Source: Bacillota bacterium
Lineage (GTDB): Bacteria > Bacillota > UBA4882 > UBA10575
DNA: 5,161 nt
Reading direction: 5' to 3'
NCBI GenBank assembly: GCA_012512605.1
Contig: JAAZDX010000080.1
Location: 1-5,161 of the forward strand
Of this stretch, positions 1 to 5,161 are shown piece by piece. The notes under the pieces are model-generated. The model was not told the DNA's origin and did no database searches. It was given only the letters and a program-made list of their open reading frames with translations. The position numbers were made by a program, and so were the translations under genes. Position 1 is the first letter of the stretch; each line of letters starts with the position of its first letter.

Positions 1-558
1 GCGCAAGCCCAGCCCTTTGACCTAATTCTCCTTGACATTATGCTTCCCGGGCTCAACGGGATTGAAGTCCTCCGCCGGATCCGCCAGTTTTCCAATGTTC
101 CCGTCATCTTACTGACCGCCCGCGATACGGTTGTGGACAAAGTTACCGGACTGGACGGGGGTGCCGATGATTATATCACCAAGCCCTTTGCCATTGAAGA
201 ATTGCTAGCCCGGATCCGCGCCGCTTTACGGAAAAACCGCGGTTTGCCTTCACCACCAGGGAGTTTGGTCGTCGGCGAGCTCCGGTTAGATCCGGTCCGA
301 CGGGAATGCTGGGTTGGCACCCAGCCGGTCGAACTGACCAAAAGAGAGTTTGACTTATTACAGTTCCTAATGGAAAACAAGAATATGGTGATGCAACGGG
401 AAGTTTTACTGGAACGGATCTGGGGCTATGACTTTGCAGGCGAAACAAACGTGGTTGATGTTTATATCCGTTACCTACGCGCCATGATTGAGGAACCCTT
501 CGGCTTGAAGCGGATTCATACTGTACGGGGGGTCGGGTATATAATCAAAGATGAATAA
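1..558 (+). CDS. OmpR/PhoB-family response regulator, 5' partial
   Basis: This is the DNA-binding output half of a two-component system; it is cytoplasmic and is presumably phosphorylated by the kinase encoded immediately downstream. The frame is open from base 1, giving 185 visible residues. Against the usual 225-235 residues, about 40-45 N-terminal residues (first beta strand and acidic pair) lie outside the window. In visible numbering the receiver domain shows the phospho-acceptor Asp12 (LLDIMLPG), Thr39 (LLTARD), the switch aromatic Tyr58 and Lys61 (ITKPF). A short linker (about 78-88) leads to a winged-helix effector domain at about 89-185, with ELTKREFDLLQFL, a recognition-helix region around 149-160 (TNVVDVYIRYLR) and the wing RGVGYI. 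The ATG at base 40 is internal to the receiver, after the phospho-Asp, so it is not the real start. The stop overlaps the kinase start by 8 bases. Family assignment is firm; target genes are not visible. Confidence 0.96.
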   Translation, partial: AQAQPFDLILLDIMLPGLNGIEVLRRIRQFSNVPVILLTARDTVVDKVTGLDGGADDYITKPFAIEELLARIRAALRKNRGLPSPPGSLVVGELRLDPVRRECWVGTQPVELTKREFDLLQFLMENKNMVMQREVLLERIWGYDFAGETNVVDVYIRYLRAMIEEPFGLKRIHTVRGVGYIIKDE

Positions 559-2065
559 GAAAGAAAAACCATCGGCAGTCAGTGGTTTCGGTGAAAAAAT
601 CCGGTTCTCGCTGGTCTTAAAACTAAACTTACGTATGCTGGGGATGCTCCTCTCGGCTTTTATCTCCATCAACCTTCTGCTCAGCATCCTCCTGTTTGGT
701 ACTGCCCTTTGGCGAGCTGAAGCCGGCGCCCAGAAGTTCATTACCGCTTATGAAAATAGCATTGAACCAATGGCCGAACCAGCCGCCGGTTATGAGATTC
801 TCCTCGTGGAAAGCGAAAAAAAAGGCCTGCGTCTACCGGGTTTGCTCCAAAGCAGGTTACCTTTGAACAACCCGGAGGTCAGGCGCTGGATCTCCCTTCC
901 CGATGCCGAACCGGAAAAGACGTTCTTTTCCCGGTTGGAAGGGGCAACTTATCATATGGCGTTGACTGCCAAAGATACGCCCCTCCAAATCGCCTATACC
1001 TTAGAGCCGGATCTCCGTCAAATCTACTTTATCCTGCTGATTCTCCTGGGCAGTCAGGTCCTTTACTTCATCGGCCGGATTAGCACTAACAACCAAGTGA
1101 TCCGCCATACCTTGAAACCCCTTGCCGAGATGGTGGAGACCGCCAAAAGTATTCACCAAGATATGAGTGGGGCCGAGCCCACCGGGGCTGGGATTAAACG
1201 CCTGGCGGGGGCGATCAGCACCATCAATGCTCGTGAGCTTAACCGGGGACTTTCCATCGACACCTCCCAGGAAGAACTGAAAGACCTGGCTTATGCCATC
1301 AACGATATGCTGCAGCGCATTAACCAAGCCTACCAATCGCAAGTCCGCTTTGTGGCGGATGCTTCCCATGAACTGCGCACGCCCCTTTCCGTGCTCCAGG
1401 GTTATGCCAATCTCCTCGACCGTTGGGGCAAACATGATGAGAAAACGCTGCAAGAAGCAATTGACGCGATTAAAAGCGAGACTGAGAACATGAAAGTCCT
1501 GGTGGAACAGTTACTTTTCCTTGCGCGGGGCGATAATAATACGATTCACTTGGAGAGAGTGGTTTTTGATGCGCGCGAAATCGTGGCGGAGATCGTGCGC
1601 GAAACCCGCCTGTTCGATCCGGCCCATACTTTCCAAACCGAGCTGGAAGGCCCGGCTTACCTCGAGGCGGACCAGCATTTAATAAAACAAGCCCTCCGTA
1701 TCCTGGTGGATAACAGCATTAAATATACCCCGGCGGGCGGAATGATCCAGCTTAAAGTGGGGACCGAGCATGAAACCGTCAAAATCCAGGTGCGGGATAA
1801 TGGGATTGGGATCGCCCCGGACGATGTGCCCCGCATCTTTGACCGTTTTTACCGCTCCGATGAGTCGCGGGCCCGGAAAACCGGTGGCTCCGGTCTGGGG
1901 CTGGCTATCGCCAAGTGGATCATCGACCATCATGGCGGCCACTATGAAGTGTTAAGCCGGTTGGGGATCGGGACCCGGATCACCTTAAGTTTTCCCGCTG
2001 CCCGGACACCACCGGCCAGTTCAGAAGGGTTACCAGCGGGAAGTTCCAATCTTGATGCCGAATAG
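551..2065 (+). CDS. Membrane sensor histidine kinase, HAMP/HisKA/HATPase_c
   Basis: This transmembrane sensor kinase (504 residues) autophosphorylates on His and is the likely partner of the overlapping response regulator. A basic N-terminus is followed by TM1 (about 30-53), an extracytoplasmic region of about 100 residues (54-156) that I do not recognise, and TM2 (about 157-175). A HAMP-like linker follows (about 177-262), with first helix LKPLAEMVETAKSI and second helix EELKDLAYAINDMLQRI. The HisKA H-box has His273 (FVADASHELRTPL). The HATPase domain carries the N-box Asn388 (LVDNSIKYT), G1 box Asp416 (RDNGIGI), F-box (FDRFYR, about 430-435) and G2 box (GGSGLGLAIAKW, from 445). All catalytic boxes are intact. 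The tail after about 483 is Pro/Ser/Gly-rich. The ATG at 551 overlaps the regulator stop, and the only purine-rich SD-like run (527-532) is too far upstream, so translational coupling is likely. The stimulus cannot be told from the sequence. Confidence 0.96.
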   Translation: MNKKEKPSAVSGFGEKIRFSLVLKLNLRMLGMLLSAFISINLLLSILLFGTALWRAEAGAQKFITAYENSIEPMAEPAAGYEILLVESEKKGLRLPGLLQSRLPLNNPEVRRWISLPDAEPEKTFFSRLEGATYHMALTAKDTPLQIAYTLEPDLRQIYFILLILLGSQVLYFIGRISTNNQVIRHTLKPLAEMVETAKSIHQDMSGAEPTGAGIKRLAGAISTINARELNRGLSIDTSQEELKDLAYAINDMLQRINQAYQSQVRFVADASHELRTPLSVLQGYANLLDRWGKHDEKTLQEAIDAIKSETENMKVLVEQLLFLARGDNNTIHLERVVFDAREIVAEIVRETRLFDPAHTFQTELEGPAYLEADQHLIKQALRILVDNSIKYTPAGGMIQLKVGTEHETVKIQVRDNGIGIAPDDVPRIFDRFYRSDESRARKTGGSGLGLAIAKWIIDHHGGHYEVLSRLGIGTRITLSFPAARTPPASSEGLPAGSSNLDAE

Positions 2066-2102
2066 TGACTCATCTTTCTTGCCTAAAGAATGATTATAAA
2101 AG

Positions 2103-2111
2103 AGAAGGGTG
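2103..2111 (+). promoter_or_regulatory. Ribosome binding site choosing ATG 2121
   Basis: AGAAGGGTG resembles the AGGAGGTG anti-SD complement and ends 9 bases before the ATG at 2121. An in-frame GTG at 2109-2111 lies within this motif, so it would have no SD of its own. This supports 2121 over 2109 as the start of the DUF456 gene. Confidence 0.6.
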
Positions 2112-2120
2112 TTATCACCG

Positions 2121-2603
2121 ATGAATGGGGATCTTGGTCTTCTAGTTTTGGCGGGAGGGGCGTTGCTGCTTGGTTTCTGTGGGAGCTTTCTTCCGGTCCT
2201 ACCGGGGCTTCCTTTAGCATGGGCCGGGTTACTCATCGCCCGCTTCGCTGCTCGGAGCACAATTACGACAAAGACATTGGTAATTTGTCTGGTCGTTACG
2301 CTTCTTGTAACCCTTTTGGATAGTTTGGCACCGATCTGGTTCACCCGACGGGCTGGTGGAACTAAAGCCGGAGCGCGGGGGGCAACGGGCGGCATGCTTG
2401 TTGGCCTGTTCTTGGGTCCCCTTGGTGTCATCTTTGGACCATTTATCGGCGCTTATATTGGTGAATTAGTTCATGACCACGACAACTCGCAAAAGGCATT
2501 TAACGCGGCTTTAGCAACCTTTATCGGCTTTCTTTTGGGTACCGGCCTTAAAATGCTCACCGGTGCAGTCTTTATTTGGGTGTTTATAAAGTCATTACTG
2601 TAG
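2121..2603 (+). CDS. DUF456 family (YqgC-like) integral membrane protein
   Basis: A small, very hydrophobic protein of 160 residues that matches the DUF456 pattern (Pfam PF04306; Bacillus subtilis YqgC type). The visible family signatures are the Pro/Gly hairpin FLPVLPGLPLAWAG (23-36), the basic/Gly block GGTKAGARGATGG (79-91), the Gly/Pro-rich segment GPFIGAYIGEL (106-116) and a C-terminal membrane segment FIGFLLGTGLKMLTG (134-148). Probable membrane segments are at about 5-22, 25-41, 51-74, 89-115 (possibly two short helices) and 128-156. No signal peptide, catalytic motif or ligand site can be named, and the family has no established biochemical function that I can state. The gene begins 55 bases after the kinase stop with no clear terminator between them, so it may be co-transcribed with the two-component system. 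The start is set by the SD at 2103-2111; an upstream in-frame GTG at 2109 is less likely. Confidence 0.85.
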   Translation: MNGDLGLLVLAGGALLLGFCGSFLPVLPGLPLAWAGLLIARFAARSTITTKTLVICLVVTLLVTLLDSLAPIWFTRRAGGTKAGARGATGGMLVGLFLGPLGVIFGPFIGAYIGELVHDHDNSQKAFNAALATFIGFLLGTGLKMLTGAVFIWVFIKSLL

Positions 2604-2689
2604 ACGGGGTCTGCGGCTTTTGTTGGGTAAAACCTGGTGACGGCCAAGTCTTGCTTTACAGGGCCCCCCGCTCTTTAGGAAGAAGTAAT

Positions 2690-2716
2690 GCTCGGAAGAG
2701 GGCGCTTTGCTCTACC
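2690..2716 (+). repeat. 27-base direct repeat, copy 1, hairpin-forming
   Basis: The copy starts GCTCGGAAGAGGGC and ends GCTCTACC; it matches 2755-2781 at 24 of 27 positions. Within it, GGAAGAG (2694-2700) can pair with CTCTACC (2710-2716) through one A-A mismatch, leaving a 9-base loop. GCGCTT in the loop (2702-2707) could alternatively pair with AAGCGC at 2727-2732, so two folds compete. The sequence identity is read directly; any function is unknown. Confidence 0.7.
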
Positions 2717-2754
2717 CAACATATCCAAGCGCTTTTAAACGCCCGATGTACGCT

Positions 2755-2781
2755 GCTGGGAAGAGGGCACTTCGCTCTACC
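2755..2781 (+). repeat. 27-base direct repeat, copy 2, hairpin-forming
   Basis: The copy starts GCTGGGAAGAGGGC and ends GCTCTACC, 65 bases downstream of copy 1. The three differences are one in the 5' flank (C to G) and two in the loop (G to A, T to C). The GGAAGAG/CTCTACC stem is identical in both copies. A degenerate core of the same layout (AGGGC, five bases, GCTCT) lies at 2660-2674 and may be a decayed third copy or chance. Confidence 0.7.
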
Positions 2782-2880
2782 TCATCGTTAGGAGCCAGCT
2801 CAAAGGGGAATACTTAACCAGTAGTAGACAAGGGAAAAGAAAAGGTTTGGCGAAGAAGAGTATAAAGTTTGACTGATCAA

Positions 2881-2889
2881 GGGAAGGTG
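2881..2889 (+). promoter_or_regulatory. Ribosome binding site of the reductase-ferredoxin gene
   Basis: GGGAAGGTG ends 5 bases before the ATG at 2895. It fits a Gram-positive SD and supports this start, which also gives the conserved AKR N-terminus (MLGNTGLEVTELCFGALPFG). Confidence 0.7.
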
Positions 2890-2894
2890 TAATC

Positions 2895-3842
2895 ATGAAA
2901 AAAAGGATGTTGGGTAATACTGGTTTGGAAGTGACTGAACTTTGCTTTGGGGCTTTACCCTTTGGTCCGTTGCAAAAGAACTTGCCGCTGGAAGAAGCAA
3001 CTGCGGTTCTCTGTGCGGCTTTAGAGGGCGGGATCAACTTTATCGATACGGCGCAAATTTATAAGACGTACGCTCCGATCCGAGAAGCCCTTCAACAGAC
3101 GAAAAAACGCCCGGTAATTGCGTCGAAGTCTCCGGCTTCCACATACGAGGGGATGCAAGAAGCCATTGAGGAGGCGTTAAATGAGTTAAACCTAGATGAA
3201 ATTGGTATTTTCCATCTCCATGCTGCCCGCGTTGGGGAGGATGTTTTTACTGAAAGGCAGGGTGCCCTTGAGTGTCTTTACGATAATAAAGCGCGTGGCC
3301 GGATTAAAGCGGTGGGCATCAGTACCCATTCGGTAAAAGTTACGGCCCTAGCGGCAACCATTGAGGGGATTGATGTTGTTTTTCCGCTGATTAACCAAAC
3401 GGGCCACGGGATCCTGGATGGTAGCCGGGAAGAGATGGAAAAGGCAATTTCGCGCTGTGTGGCCGCAGGAAAAGGTGTCTATCTGATGAAAGCTCTGGCC
3501 GGTGGCCTCCTGGTCGACGATTACGCACAGGCGGTTGAGTATGCCCGCTCCATACCGGGGTGTGCTTCCATTGCCTTAGGTATGGTCTCGAAAGCCGAAG
3601 TCGAATACAACCTGGACTATTTTCGCGGTCGTAAACCGGCAACCCTTCCTTCGCTAGCGGTAAACAAGAAACAATTTATAGTTGTGGAAAGTTTATGTGC
3701 TGGTTGCCTCGAATGCGTGGAGGCCTGTCCGAACCATGCCATTGTTGACAAGGCCGGAAAAGGCTTTATCCAGCAAGAAGCCTGCCTGACATGCGGCTAT
3801 TGTGTCGGAGCATGCCCGCAGTTTGCGATCCGCTTGGTTTAG
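2895..3842 (+). CDS. Aldo/keto reductase fused to 2x[4Fe-4S] ferredoxin domain
   Basis: A predicted cytoplasmic oxidoreductase of 315 residues. The aldo/keto reductase barrel (about 1-250) shows the N-terminal signature LGNTGLEVTELCFGALPFG and the catalytic tetrad Asp51 (FIDTA), Tyr56 (QIYKTY; Tyr59 is the alternative), Lys78 (ASKSP) and His109 (FHLHAA). It also has VGIST (140-144) and a C-terminal cofactor-region pattern ASIALGMVSKAEVEYNL (224-240). After a short linker, residues about 258-315 form a bacterial-type ferredoxin domain with two complete CxxCxxCxxxCP motifs: Cys268/271/274/278 and Cys297/300/303/307. The fusion implies electron exchange between a nicotinamide-type active site and Fe-S clusters, typical of anaerobes; the substrate is not deducible. 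At 315 residues it is shorter than the roughly 370-residue COG1453-type reductases with terminal Fe-S motifs. It stands alone, with no partner gene adjacent. Confidence 0.93.
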   Translation: MKKRMLGNTGLEVTELCFGALPFGPLQKNLPLEEATAVLCAALEGGINFIDTAQIYKTYAPIREALQQTKKRPVIASKSPASTYEGMQEAIEEALNELNLDEIGIFHLHAARVGEDVFTERQGALECLYDNKARGRIKAVGISTHSVKVTALAATIEGIDVVFPLINQTGHGILDGSREEMEKAISRCVAAGKGVYLMKALAGGLLVDDYAQAVEYARSIPGCASIALGMVSKAEVEYNLDYFRGRKPATLPSLAVNKKQFIVVESLCAGCLECVEACPNHAIVDKAGKGFIQQEACLTCGYCVGACPQFAIRLV

Positions 3843-3912
3843 ATACCATTTTTCCTTGTCGATCTGGGAGGATTCGTTTTTACATGTAGCGACTTGGATT
3901 TAACAGGGAAAT

Positions 3913-3928
3913 GTGGCCGTTCGGCCGC
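3913..3928 (+). other. Short GC-rich hairpin
   Basis: GTGGCC (3913-3918) can pair with GGCCGC (3923-3928), including one G-T wobble, around the loop GTTC. No T-run follows directly, so it is not called a terminator. It may be a 3'-end structure of the reductase transcript or chance. Confidence 0.35.
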
Positions 3929-3975
3929 GCGCCTGATATTTTAATATTTGATATGAAAGTAAAATGTTTTGATGG

Positions 3976-4020
3976 TAACCGGCGCTTTCTTTAAGGAAGA
4001 AACGCGCCGGTTATTTTTTT
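3976..4020 (+). terminator. Strong rho-independent terminator
   Basis: TAACCGGCGC (3976-3985) is perfectly complementary to GCGCCGGTTA (4004-4013). Inside, TTTCTT (3986-3991) pairs with AAGAAA (3997-4002), leaving loop TAAGG and one bulged C (4003). Seven Ts follow (4014-4020). This 16-pair, GC-rich hairpin with a T-tract is a textbook + strand terminator. It lies 133 bases after the reductase stop and is the only clear terminator for that transcript, so it probably ends it and insulates the RHS gene from read-through. Confidence 0.92.
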
Positions 4021-4163
4021 GTGGCCAAATTATTAGGAAATTAAAAACGGTCTGCCATGGTCTTTTCTTACGGAGTAAAAAGGGTGGGGATTTTATACAA
4101 TCCTCCTGGGAATATATAGTCAAAAATTAGGAGATGTGATAAAATTCTGATCAAGCAACAAAT

Positions 4164-4190
4164 TTGGTAATTAATATAAAAAAATATAAT
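4164..4190 (+). promoter_or_regulatory. Possible promoter for the RHS gene
   Basis: A perfect -10 TATAAT (4185-4190) is preceded by TTGGTA (4164-4169; 4 of 6 to TTGACA) at a short 15-base spacing. Transcription would start near 4197, leaving a leader of under 20 bases before ATG 4215. The surrounding sequence is very AT-rich, so a chance TATAAT is quite possible. Confidence 0.3.
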
Positions 4191-4214
4191 TACGACCATA
4201 ATACCCATAAAGTG

Positions 4215-5161
4215 ATGCTTAATATTTGTTTATTCGGTGCAAAGACTTTATTGCCCAACCAAGCGGACAAAAAGAAACTGGTCGCCAAATATTATGGGAC
4301 ATACAAAGGAGGCGGTCCGGTAAACGGGGTTTACTATTTAGCGGAGGCCGACCTGAACAACGACGGCCGGATCAACGGCGCCGACCATACCATTGCCTCT
4401 CTCTTCAATGATGCGACCGTCTATGACATCGAAAGTTTCGAGTACGACAAGAACGGCAGCCGGACCAAGCTGGTACAGAACGGAGACACTTTCACCTATG
4501 AGTACGGGGAAAGGAACAGATTAAACGCGGTCTATGTTAAGAAAAATGGTTCTGTCGGATTAGAGTTGTTTCTGAAATACACCTACGACGCCAATGGGAA
4601 TACCATTGAAAGGATTTCTTATACGGAAGCGGGCGAGGTTGTCACCAAATTCGAATATGACACCCTGAACCGGGTAGTACGGACGGTTGAGGGTAGCAAG
4701 GTTACCGAGTATTTGTATGACAATGCCGGAAATCGGTTTATCAAGAAAGGGCCGGAAGGCACTACCCTATATCACAGGCACGGTCAAATTGCCGTGGCGA
4801 TGGATATTGAGATACCGATAGAGCAAACAGAGTTTATAGGGAAGATAAACCGTTATGTGTTGTCCGGGGATCTGCTGGCGGGGAGGATTACTAAAGAGTT
4901 TAAACCAGATGGTAGTATAGAGATTAAAACAAGTTACTACCACCTAGATCACCTAAATTCTACGAAGGTCGTTAGTGACGAAAACGGAGAGGTTGAAGTC
5001 AGATACATCTACCGGGCCTTTGGCGAACAATTGGCAAAATTGGGAAGTGGTGAAGCCAAGTATACTTATGGTGGGAAAGAGTTGGATAACGAGACTAACC
5101 TATACTACTTTAACGCTCGGTGGTATGATGCGGAACTCGGGCGGTTCATCTCCGAAGACCC
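4215..5161 (+). CDS. RHS/YD-repeat protein with RHS core, 3' partial, possibly 5'-truncated
   Basis: The frame is open from 4143 through the window end; from the ATG at 4215 it gives 315 complete residues. A calcium-loop motif DLNNDGRINGAD (46-57) is followed by YD repeats FEYDKNGSRT (76-85), YTYDANGNTI (122-131), FEYDTLNRVV (146-155) and YLYDNAGNRF (166-175). Then comes the RHS repeat-associated core from about 241: YYHLDHLNSTKVVSDENG, YGGKELDNETNLYYFNARWYD and GRFISED at the edge, the next codon being Pro. RHS proteins form a beta-barrel shell around a variable C-terminal domain, often a toxin; that domain would begin just past the window. Family members are usually well over 1,000 residues, whereas only about 240 precede this core, with no signal peptide, membrane segment or secretion module. 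The start is uncertain: ATG 4215 has no good SD, GTG 4212 and TTG 4164 are alternatives, and codons before about 4240 look non-coding. Family is firm; intact gene versus remnant is open. Confidence 0.85.
   Translation, partial: MLNICLFGAKTLLPNQADKKKLVAKYYGTYKGGGPVNGVYYLAEADLNNDGRINGADHTIASLFNDATVYDIESFEYDKNGSRTKLVQNGDTFTYEYGERNRLNAVYVKKNGSVGLELFLKYTYDANGNTIERISYTEAGEVVTKFEYDTLNRVVRTVEGSKVTEYLYDNAGNRFIKKGPEGTTLYHRHGQIAVAMDIEIPIEQTEFIGKINRYVLSGDLLAGRITKEFKPDGSIEIKTSYYHLDHLNSTKVVSDENGEVEVRYIYRAFGEQLAKLGSGEAKYTYGGKELDNETNLYYFNARWYDAELGRFISED

Larger units (their letters stand above)
2604..2894. other. Intergenic region, 291 bases, no gene
   Basis: No convincing coding region is seen here on either strand. 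The only open stretch (2576-2791, + strand) starts inside the DUF456 gene and encodes a low-complexity, Arg/Cys-rich peptide without a motif. The region holds the two hairpin repeats, an 8-base palindrome AAGCGCTT at 2727-2734, and the reductase ribosome binding site at its 3' end. A TATAAA at 2861-2866 could be a -10 box, but I found no acceptable -35 at 16-18 bases, so no promoter is called. No hairpin followed by a T-run was found for the upstream gene. Confidence 0.6.
3843..4214. other. Intergenic region, 372 bases, no convincing gene
   Basis: Nothing here looks like a real gene. The 60-residue minus-strand frame at 3941-4123 runs straight across the terminator hairpin and has no family motif. 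The region holds a GC-rich hairpin (3913-3928), the terminator (3976-4020), a weaker hairpin with GGGGATT (4086-4092) facing AATCCTC (4099-4105), an SD-like AGGAG at 4129-4133 with no usable start after it, and a TATAAT at 4185-4190. From about 4021 the sequence becomes markedly AT-rich, unlike the genes on either side. Confidence 0.65.

Noticed and set aside
1001..1453. 150-residue minus-strand open frame
   Set aside because: It is antisense to the HAMP/HisKA part of the kinase, whose motifs are intact; it has no family features of its own.
2095..2100. TATAAA as a promoter for the DUF456 gene
   Set aside because: No -35-like hexamer at 16-18 bases upstream; TTGCCT at 2079 is only 10 bases away.
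2690..2781. CRISPR array
   Set aside because: Only two clear copies, imperfect, with a single 38-base gap and no cas genes; this does not support an array.
2576..2791. 71-residue + strand open frame after the DUF456 gene
   Set aside because: It begins inside the DUF456 gene, has no SD, and its odd composition comes from the nucleotide repeats.
2690..2800. tRNA-like GGTAGAGC on the minus strand (in both repeat copies)
   Set aside because: It resembles a tRNA D-arm, but no acceptor stem, anticodon arm or T-arm with GTTCGA is found at the right distances.
3941..4123. 60-residue minus-strand open frame
   Set aside because: It spans the terminator hairpin and T-tract and shows no recognisable protein features.
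4305..4312. Perfect SD-like AAAGGAGG inside the RHS frame, suggesting a later start
   Set aside because: No ATG, GTG or TTG follows in frame at a usable distance; the bases encode Lys-Gly-Gly within a plausible protein stretch.
4226..4411. 61-residue + strand open frame
   Set aside because: It lies in another frame over the RHS gene, is Arg-rich with no motif, and ends inside the coding region for the YD repeats.

Overview
The window looks like chromosomal DNA of a Gram-positive, probably anaerobic Bacillota (clostridia-like) bacterium. This is inferred from gene content and signals: an OmpR/PhoB-type regulator overlapping its sensor kinase, a YqgC-like DUF456 membrane protein, an aldo/keto reductase fused to a two-cluster ferredoxin domain, GGAGG-like ribosome binding sites and a strong intrinsic terminator. 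No gene allows a species-level call. All genes seen are on the + strand.

Positions 1-2065 hold a two-component system. The response regulator lacks its N-terminus at the window edge. Its gene overlaps by 8 bases a complete membrane histidine kinase with two transmembrane segments, a roughly 100-residue extracytoplasmic sensor region and an elongated HAMP-like linker. Positions 2121-2603 encode a small DUF456 membrane protein 55 bases after the kinase. It could share the kinase transcript, but no functional link is shown.

Positions 2604-2894 are non-coding and carry a 27-base near-direct repeat (24 of 27 identical, 65-base period), each copy able to fold into a small hairpin. A degenerate third core lies just upstream. 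Positions 2895-3842 encode the aldo/keto reductase-ferredoxin fusion, with the catalytic tetrad and eight cluster-ligand cysteines intact.

Positions 3843-4214 contain no convincing gene. They hold two hairpins, an excellent rho-independent terminator (3976-4020) and an AT-rich stretch with a TATAAT box. From about 4215 to the window end an open frame encodes an RHS/YD-repeat protein whose RHS-associated core runs into the window edge. It lacks the long N-terminal part usual for this family, has a poor start context, and begins with a single dockerin/EF-hand-like calcium loop. It may be an orphan or 5'-truncated RHS cassette. Its variable C-terminal tip, the part that defines function in this family, lies just outside the window.

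The genes are mostly ordinary. The places most worth a second look are the short RHS gene with its calcium loop and the hairpin repeats at 2690-2781.
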